From Bryobacterales bacterium (GTDB taxonomy: Bacteria; Acidobacteriota; Terriglobia; Bryobacterales; Bryobacteraceae), in the NCBI GenBank assembly GCA_003164035.1, contig PLRS01000114.1, positions 37,110-101,109 of the forward strand: DNA of 64,000 nucleotides, in the 5' to 3' direction. The notes under the pieces are model-generated. The model searched no databases. It was not told the origin of the DNA and saw nothing but the letters and a program-made list of their open reading frames with translations. Shown here in pieces: positions 58,390-64,000 of this stretch (positions are counted from its first letter, which is position 1; each line of letters begins with the position of its first letter). Made by a program: the position numbers and the translations under genes.

Positions 58390-60786
58390 GTGCCCTTCCC
58401 CATTGAACCGCTGGTTCCGGCGATTATCGATCATCTGCGAAATCATAATTGCCTGGTGCTGGAGGCTCCGGCCGGGGCCGGGAAGACTACCCGCGTGCCG
58501 CCGGCGGTGATGGATACGCTGGGCGGGACGGTGCTGGTGCTGGAGCCTCGGCGGCTGGCGGCCAGGCTGGCGGCGCGGTTTGTGGCGGCGGAGCGTGGAG
58601 AGCGGGTGGGCGAGACGGTGGGCTACCAGGTCCGTTTCGAAGAGGTGGCTGGGCCGAAGACGCGGCTGCGTTACCTGACCGAAGGCGTGCTGACGCGGCG
58701 GCTGCTGAGGGACCCAAACCTTGAGGGAGTCGCAGCCGTGGTGCTGGACGAATTTCACGAGCGGCACCTGGAGGGCGATCTGGCGCTGGCGCTGCTGCGG
58801 CGGCTGCAGACTACCGGGCGGCGGGATCTGCGGGTCGTCGCCATGTCTGCCACCCTGGATGCCGGGCCTGTGGCGGAATACCTGGGCGGGGCGCGCAGCA
58901 TACGGAGCGAAGGGCGGGCGTGGCCGCTCGATATCGTTTACACGCCGCATTCGCCCGCGCCGCTGGAACAACAGGTGGCTGGCGCGCTGGAGCGACTGGG
59001 CGAGGGCGGGCTGGACGGCCACGTGCTTGTATTCTTGCCGGGGGCGGCGGAGATTCGCAAAGCGCAAAGCGCCTGCGCGGCGCTGGCCGGGAGGCACGGC
59101 TGGATGGTTCTGCCGCTCCATGGCGACCAATCGCCGGAAGAGCAGGACCGGGCGGTGGGGCGGTCGGAACGGCTCAAGATAATTCTGGCGACCAACGTGG
59201 CGGAAAGCTCGATCACGATAGAAGGCGTGCGCGCGGTGGTCGATAGCGGCCTGGCGCGGGTAGCCGGGCATTCGCCCTGGTCGGGGCTGCCCACGCTGGA
59301 CGTGGCGCGCATCAGCCAGGCATCGGCGCAGCAGCGGGCGGGGCGCGCGGGCCGCACCGGACCGGGGCGCGCGATTCGGCTCTATCCGCTGGAAGATTTT
59401 CTGCGCCGGCCGCCGCAGCAGGCGCCGGAAGTCATGCGCGCCGACCTGGCGCCGGTAGTGCTGCTGGTGGATGCAATGGGGATTGAGTGGGAGCAACTGG
59501 GGTGGCTGGATGCGCCGCCCACGGCCGCGGTAGAACGGGCGCGGGAGCTGCTGGCGCGGTTGGGCGCTACGGGCGAAACGGCGCGGGAGATGGTCCGCTA
59601 TCCGCTGCATCCGCGCCTGGCGAGGTTGATTGTGGAAGCGCGGCGGCGCGGGGTACTGGAAGATGGGGCCGCGGTGGCCGCGCTGCTGAGCGCCAGCGAG
59701 CGGCTGCCCGGACGTCCTTCGCGGGCTTCGCGCTCGGACGTGGTGGAATTGCTCGATGGAGAGTGGCAACCGCGCACGGCCCAGGCGGTGCGTCAGATCC
59801 GGCGGCTGGCGGGCACGGGACGGAGGCCGGCGGGTCGCGATGAAAATGCGCTGCTCGAATGCGTGCTGGCGGCATTTCCCGATCGCGTGGCCAAGCGTCG
59901 CCAGGGCGACCAGTTGCAGATGGCGGATGGCGGCTCGGCGCAACTGGCCGCTTCGAGCACGGTGACGGAAGCGGAGTTTCTGGTGGCGGTGGAGGCCGAG
60001 AGCCGGGCGGAGCAGAAGCTGCCGCTGGTGCGGATCGCCAGCGCCATCGAGCCGGAGTGGCTGCTGGACCTCGATTCGGAGCGGGTGCGCGAACGCTCGC
60101 GGGTGGAATGGAACCGCACGGCCGAGCGGGTGGAGGCCGTGGAGGAACTGCTGTATGGCGAGGTGGCGCTGGAGGCGCGGCGGGGCGATCCGGAGCCCGA
60201 AGCCGCCGCGGCATTGTTGGCGGAGAAGGCACTGGAAGCGGGCCTGGAACGATTCGCGGATGCCGAAGAGCTGGCTCGGTTCCAGCAACGCCTGCGGTTC
60301 GCGGCCGAACAGGACAGCGCGCGATTCGCCGCTACGCTCGATTGGGCGGACGTGCTGCGCCAGATGGCTTACGGGCTGAAGAGCTTCGCTCAACTGGAAG
60401 CGGCCACGCGCGACGGCGGACTGGTGCGGGCGGCGCGGGACCAAATGCCGGCCGCGTCGCGCCGGGCTTTGGACGAAATCGCTCCCGAACGCATCGGATT
60501 ACCGGGCGGGCGGCAGACGCGGGTACATTACCAGGCCGGACAGCCGCCGTGGATCGCATCCCGCCTGCAGGATTTTTTCGGTATGACCGAGACGCCGGCT
60601 ATCGCCCGCGGCCGCGTGCCGCTGGTGGTTCGTCTGCTGGCCCCCAATCAACGGCCGGTGCAGACCACCACCGACCTGGCAGGCTTCTGGGAGAGGTTGT
60701 ATCCGCAGGTGCGCAAAGAACTGGCGCGGCGTTATCCGAAGCATGCGTGGCCGGAAAGCCCGCTGGCAGGGAAGGGCGGACGATAG
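58390..60786 (+). CDS. hrpB: ATP-dependent RNA helicase HrpB
   Basis: A 798-residue DEAH/RHA-type helicase starting at GTG 58390. Walker A APAGAGKTTRVPPAV (residues ~25-39), motif II DEFHER, motif III MSATLD, NVAESSITIEGVRAVVDSGLAR, motif VI QQRAGRAGRTGPGRAIRLY, then HA2-like and HrpB C-terminal domains (RVPLVVRLLAPNQRPVQTTTDLAGFWERLYPQVRKELARRYPKHAWPE). The order and length match HrpB, whose exact RNA target is unknown in most bacteria. The next gene (ppx) is convergent. Confidence 0.95.
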   Translation: MPFPIEPLVPAIIDHLRNHNCLVLEAPAGAGKTTRVPPAVMDTLGGTVLVLEPRRLAARLAARFVAAERGERVGETVGYQVRFEEVAGPKTRLRYLTEGVLTRRLLRDPNLEGVAAVVLDEFHERHLEGDLALALLRRLQTTGRRDLRVVAMSATLDAGPVAEYLGGARSIRSEGRAWPLDIVYTPHSPAPLEQQVAGALERLGEGGLDGHVLVFLPGAAEIRKAQSACAALAGRHGWMVLPLHGDQSPEEQDRAVGRSERLKIILATNVAESSITIEGVRAVVDSGLARVAGHSPWSGLPTLDVARISQASAQQRAGRAGRTGPGRAIRLYPLEDFLRRPPQQAPEVMRADLAPVVLLVDAMGIEWEQLGWLDAPPTAAVERARELLARLGATGETAREMVRYPLHPRLARLIVEARRRGVLEDGAAVAALLSASERLPGRPSRASRSDVVELLDGEWQPRTAQAVRQIRRLAGTGRRPAGRDENALLECVLAAFPDRVAKRRQGDQLQMADGGSAQLAASSTVTEAEFLVAVEAESRAEQKLPLVRIASAIEPEWLLDLDSERVRERSRVEWNRTAERVEAVEELLYGEVALEARRGDPEPEAAAALLAEKALEAGLERFADAEELARFQQRLRFAAEQDSARFAATLDWADVLRQMAYGLKSFAQLEAATRDGGLVRAARDQMPAASRRALDEIAPERIGLPGGRQTRVHYQAGQPPWIASRLQDFFGMTETPAIARGRVPLVVRLLAPNQRPVQTTTDLAGFWERLYPQVRKELARRYPKHAWPESPLAGKGGR

Positions 60787-60807
60787 GCGGAGGCGCGTGG
60801 CAATCTT

Positions 60808-62343
60808 CTACCCCTTCGCCCTGACAACTTCCATCGGCCGGTTATAGATCTGGCGGAACGCTTCCCCGGCTTGTTCGGCGCCCCACTCGGCCAGGTCGAG
60901 ATCGCCGGTGGCGCGAATCTCCAAGGTCACCTGGCCGTTCTGCAGCTTGCACTGGATTCCGTCGATGCGCTGGTGCGGCTCGTCGCCCACCAGGTTGTCG
61001 GCCAGGCGCACCAGCGGGATCATCAGCGCCAGCGGGCGCCGCTCGTCGGCGGTCAGGCTTTGAAACGCGGCGTGCATGGCCGAGGGCAGCGCCTTGCGAT
61101 GATAGCGGCACAAAGTGGCGATGGACAGCCGCTCGCGCTCGGTGAAGCCGGCCAGGTCGGAATTCGCGATCACGTAATAGGAGTGTTTGTGATGGCTGGA
61201 GCTGGAAACGTAGTGGCCCACGTCGGCTAAATACGATGCGGCTTCCAGCAGCTTTCCATACTGCGCCGGCAAACCATGCAGCGGCTGCAGAGCCAGAAAC
61301 AAAAGGTGCGACATGTGGGCCACGGCGCGCGCACGCTCGAGCGGCACGCCGAAGCGCCGCGCCAGTTGCTCCACTTCGCGGCGCTGCTCGCGGCTCAGCC
61401 GCGCGCGCTCGGCGCCCACGTTGCGCGCCGCCAGGTCGGCGATGATGCCGTCGCGCACGCCGGCCCGCGAATAGTAGAAGCCGCGCAGCCCGAACGCGCC
61501 CAGAAAATCCTGCAGCACGGCGATGCCGGGAACGATGATCTCCGCCCGCCGCGGCCCGATGCCGGTCACCTTGCGCCGCGCCGCCACGTCCCGCGTGGAA
61601 AGCTTCTGGTACAACTTGCGCACTTGCGCGGTGGAAACACGCAGCCGGTCGACGTCCTCGCGCGCTCCGCCCGGCAGGCGCGCCACCGTGCTGGCAACGG
61701 CTGAGGCCGTCGCCGAAGTGGCAATGGCCCGCTCCCAGCCGGTGCGGCCCAGCTTCCGTACCGCCTCGGAAAGCTTCCCTTCGATGAACTGGTGCATGCG
61801 GTGCAACTGGCGCGGCGTGGGCGGGTCGTCCTCGATAAAGATCTCCTTCAGCCGCACCGCCCCCAGCGGCCGCGAAAACGCCTCGCGCAACTGCCCCTGC
61901 TCCAGCGAGATGATCTCCGCGCTGCCGCCTCCGATATCGACGATGAGCGCGCGCTTGTCCCCCTGCGGCCAAATGCTCTCGACGCCCAGGTGGATCAGGC
62001 GGGCCTCCTCCCTGCCCGAGATGATTTCGATGGGAACGCCCAGCGCGGCTGAAGCACGCTCCAGAAACGTCTTCTGGTTGCGCGTGTCGCGAATCGCGCT
62101 GGTGGCCACGGCGCGCACCCCGACTACCTCCAGGCGCCGGTACAAGGCCGCCATCCGCGCCAGCACGGTGCAGCTCGCCCGCATGGCCTCTTCACTCACC
62201 ACGCCGGTGCGAAACACGCTTTCGCCCAGGCGGGTCACTTCGCGGTCGGAGGCCAAAATCCGCGTGGCCTGACCGGGAACGACTTCCGCGGCCTCCATCC
62301 GAATGGAGTTGCTGCCGATATCGACGGCCGCATAACGGGGCAC
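60808..62343 (-). CDS. ppx: Exopolyphosphatase / guanosine pentaphosphatase (Ppx/GppA)
   Basis: A 511-residue enzyme with the actin-like ASKHA fold. N-terminal AAVDIGSNSIRMEAAEV, VRAVATSAIRDTRNQKTFLERA, and the catalytic/phosphate region ISGREEARLIHLGVESIWPQGDKRALIVDIGGGSAEI. The C-terminal HD domain includes ASYLADVGHYVSSSSHHKHSYYVIANSDLAGFTERERLSIATLCRYHRK. Ppx cuts polyphosphate; GppA converts pppGpp to ppGpp; the two are not separable from sequence alone. No polyphosphate kinase gene is in the window. The 240 bases upstream hold no other gene. Confidence 0.93.
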   Translation of the reverse strand: MPRYAAVDIGSNSIRMEAAEVVPGQATRILASDREVTRLGESVFRTGVVSEEAMRASCTVLARMAALYRRLEVVGVRAVATSAIRDTRNQKTFLERASAALGVPIEIISGREEARLIHLGVESIWPQGDKRALIVDIGGGSAEIISLEQGQLREAFSRPLGAVRLKEIFIEDDPPTPRQLHRMHQFIEGKLSEAVRKLGRTGWERAIATSATASAVASTVARLPGGAREDVDRLRVSTAQVRKLYQKLSTRDVAARRKVTGIGPRRAEIIVPGIAVLQDFLGAFGLRGFYYSRAGVRDGIIADLAARNVGAERARLSREQRREVEQLARRFGVPLERARAVAHMSHLLFLALQPLHGLPAQYGKLLEAASYLADVGHYVSSSSHHKHSYYVIANSDLAGFTERERLSIATLCRYHRKALPSAMHAAFQSLTADERRPLALMIPLVRLADNLVGDEPHQRIDGIQCKLQNGQVTLEIRATGDLDLAEWGAEQAGEAFRQIYNRPMEVVRAKG

Positions 62344-62586
62344 CCTTTTATGCTAATCGAGGGAGGGGGCGGTCCGCATTTCAGTTGCGTTACGCCGGGT
62401 CTGGCTGGCCGAAGCTCCGGCCTCATTTCGAGACCGAGTTTTGCGGACGCCGAGCTTGTCAATGCGGCGTAGCAGGCCCATATTTTGTCTGCGGTTTTGA
62501 CGTAGGCTCTTGCGACGCCGGAAGGTCCGATTCCTCGGGCTCCGCGCAGCGTCGCAGAACTTACCCTTTGTGAGACGGCCCGCCGT

Positions 62587-62958
62587 TCAGAAGATCGGCC
62601 TCAGGACCATCCGGCCGTACGCGATGAACGCCATGAGGAGACCCAGCACGCCGCTTAAGATGATGGGCGTGATCTCGCCGTACTTGGCATGCACCCAGAC
62701 GAACACGAGGCTCTCGATCGTCAGGAACGCGGCGGCCACCACCGTGAGCGCCGGCTGCCAGTGGAAGGCGGCGGGGACGATCAGCCCGATCGTGCAGACG
62801 AGTTCGAGGATGCCGAGGGCCATCCAGGCTTTCCGCGGCAATGCACCAAAGGACGGGACCCCCTCGCTTACCTTGTCGAACATGAAGACCTTCATGACGC
62901 CCGACGCTCCGTACAGGAGCGCGGCGAGGACCTGCAGAACCCACAACAGGATGTTCAT
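62587..62958 (-). CDS. DoxX-like small integral membrane protein
   Basis: A 123-residue protein with four hydrophobic helices (starting MNILLWVLQVLAALLYGASG; then KAWMALGILELVCTIGLIVP, ALTVVAAAFLTIESLVFVWV, IILSGVLGLLMAFIAYGRMV), the DoxX/DoxD-like pattern with the typical loop VPSFGALPRKAW. The role of this family is mostly unknown; some members form redox complexes. ATG 62958 is preceded by GGAGG, and an earlier start would add a charged, unlikely N-terminus. Confidence 0.85.
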   Translation of the reverse strand: MNILLWVLQVLAALLYGASGVMKVFMFDKVSEGVPSFGALPRKAWMALGILELVCTIGLIVPAAFHWQPALTVVAAAFLTIESLVFVWVHAKYGEITPIILSGVLGLLMAFIAYGRMVLRPIF

Positions 62959-63463
62959 CGTGTGCCTCCTCCCGGTTTCCGCGTCGGCGCGCGCAGGGCG
63001 GTTTCTCCCCGCGCGATCCACGTTCTGAGCCCAGATCTAGTGATCCATGGATAACCTCATGATAATTCCCCTTCGTGTTGCACAGAGGACCCCTTGTGAG
63101 CGTTGCAAGCGATCGGCACGAGCGCCGGCGCGATTACGGTCAGTACGATTTTGGTGTAGAGGTCTGGTTTCATGTGCGAGAGATTCGCACGGTACATCTC
63201 CGCGAGCACGAAACCACCAGTCCCGAAAGGGACCGGCCAGCCTCCCATCCGGTCCGGTGATCTTGACTTCACACCTGCCGCGCTGGCGCGCGGCTGGACC
63301 GATTGACAATCGGTCCGCAGGTTGCCAACCTGCCCCACAACAGATGTTCAACCCACAATCGCGAGGTCCACACCCGTGGGACCCAGATGCCGGTCCGCGG
63401 ACCAGCAAATCGCGTTGCGGGATCCTTAATGATTACCAGCCCATGGGCGTCGGGGGCGACGCA
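62959..63463. repeat. Intergenic region with hairpin element
   Basis: GGACCGATTGACAATCGGTCC (about 63296-63316) and CAGGTTGCCAACCTG (63318-63332) form consecutive hairpins followed by CCCCAC, the same outer end as the element at 9916-10002. GGTCCGCGGACC is found further on (about 63391-63402). No gene with family resemblance is visible. Confidence 0.6.
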
Positions 63464-63718
63464 TCAAGTGAGCTTGCGCTCGTACGGATCGTGCTGGCCG
63501 ATCCAGATCCACACCAGCCCGTCCTCCGCCTCAACCGCCACTGCCCGATGGCTGCGTCCGACCCGCGCCGACCAGTATCGGCCGGTTTTCTTGAGCCGGA
63601 CGCTGGGGTGTCGAGGATCGCTCTTCATGAGGTCGAAAGCGCCTCTTGCTGCCTTCTGTATCGCCGGATCAAGCGAGCCGAATGCCTCCCAAAACGCCGG
63701 CGAGGCGTAATGCATCAA
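63464..63718 (-). CDS. RelE/ParE-like toxin
   Basis: An 84-residue basic protein: YASPAFWEAFGSLDPAIQKAARGAFDLMKSDPRHPSVRLKKTGRYWSARVGRSHRAVAVEAEDGLVWIWIGQHDPYERKLT. It fits the RelE superfamily, with the two N-terminal helices, the YWSARVGRSHRAV strand pair with Arg/His and the terminal WIGQHDPYERKL (the HxxYxR ending). Such toxins cut ribosome-bound mRNA. It starts overlapping the stop of the antitoxin gene (antitoxin first), the usual order for relBE-like pairs. Confidence 0.85.
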   Translation of the reverse strand: MMHYASPAFWEAFGSLDPAIQKAARGAFDLMKSDPRHPSVRLKKTGRYWSARVGRSHRAVAVEAEDGLVWIWIGQHDPYERKLT

Positions 63719-63915
63719 AGCGGAGTCGAGTTGCCTTCCCTATGGTCGCGCAGCGCCTTTTCCGCCAGCGCGTCCCACTTGCCCGCGGCAACTTCAGCCT
63801 CGAACTTTTCGTCCCACGCCCGGTCCTCGAACTCATCCAGCCAAGCCCGTATCTCACGCAGTTCGGCTCGCGAAAGCGCGCGCATCCGCTCGGCAATTTC
63901 CTGAACCCGGTCCAC
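63715..63915 (-). CDS. Small antitoxin of the RelE-like pair
   Basis: A 66-residue acidic helical protein from GTG 63915: MDRVQEIAERMRALSRAELREIRAWLDEFEDRAWDEKFEAEVAAGKWDALAEKALRDHREGNSTPL. The C-terminal pattern WDxKFExEVAxGKWDxLAExALxDHxxG is that of antitoxins found beside RelE/ParE-like toxins in many bacteria. There is no separate DNA-binding fold in this short form, so autoregulation may be weak. It overlaps the toxin start by four bases. Confidence 0.82.
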   Translation of the reverse strand: MDRVQEIAERMRALSRAELREIRAWLDEFEDRAWDEKFEAEVAAGKWDALAEKALRDHREGNSTPL

Positions 63916-64000
63916 GTGGCCTCCTCTCCGATGGTAGCCAATTCTGACGCGCCCGGCGAAGGCCGCCTCCCGGGGCAGCCCGCCTGCGCCGAGCGTCGGC

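Noticed and set aside
58375..60444. A 689-codon minus-strand frame over hrpB
   Set aside because: Arg/Pro/His-rich translation typical of an antisense shadow in GC-rich DNA; HrpB on the plus strand is unambiguous.

Overview
This is a GC-rich bacterial chromosome segment. It most likely comes from an acidobacterium of the Solibacter/Bryobacter type. The pointers are a degraded protein carrying the C-terminal domain typical of Solibacter (TIGR03437-like), an ECF sigma factor of the acidobacterial TIGR02999 type, a bacillithiol-type glycosyltransferase (BshA), and many long palindromic intergenic repeats. The taxonomy is inferred from gene content; no rRNA gene is present.

Layout. 1-6.3 kb: tail of an RraA-like gene, then an overlapping tripartite efflux operon (lipoprotein adaptor, RND pump, TolC-like channel). 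6.4-8.7 kb: TldE/PmbA-like protease and Mrp-type Fe-S carrier on the minus strand. 8.8-9.9 kb: a lone antitoxin-like gene and a truncated IS3 element that cut a small membrane-protein gene. 10.0-14.2 kb: argF-argG-argH-argR, preceded by a promoter overlapped by two ARG boxes. 14.2-19.3 kb: an 11-residue-repeat coiled-coil protein, an S41 protease, a MerR regulator, a broken Solibacter-domain protein and a BrnT/BrnA pair. 19.4-23.2 kb: hypF, the iron exporter mbfA and a higBA locus whose toxin is deleted. 23.3-33.1 kb: an unusual cluster (DUF2235 hydrolase, a 1124-residue GMC flavoprotein, a VAO-type flavoprotein, a 724-residue protein I cannot assign, and a divergent metallophosphoesterase). 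This is the best candidate for something undescribed.

33.2-39.2 kb: a WbaP-like sugar-phosphate transferase, then closely packed genes for a phosphoribosyltransferase, an exported methyltransferase, an orphan histidine kinase, a beta-propeller lipoprotein and bshA. 39.5-43.6 kb: solitary antitoxins, a frameshifted membrane protein, galE, a LacI regulator and an alcohol dehydrogenase. 44.3-51.6 kb: a peptidase remnant, a hybrid sensor kinase, nagA, a DUF2264 protein, a PhnD-like binding protein and a quinone-oxidoreductase-like gene. 51.6-56.5 kb: a decayed stretch with gene remnants, a tRNA-Ser(GCU), an ECF sigma factor and two small beta-rich proteins. 56.6-63.9 kb: S10 carboxypeptidase, hrpB, ppx, a DoxX-like protein and a RelE-like toxin/antitoxin pair.

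Three kinds of repeated palindromes lie between the genes, and at least eight genes or fragments are visibly broken. The window therefore reads as ordinary housekeeping islands separated by repeat-rich, eroding DNA.
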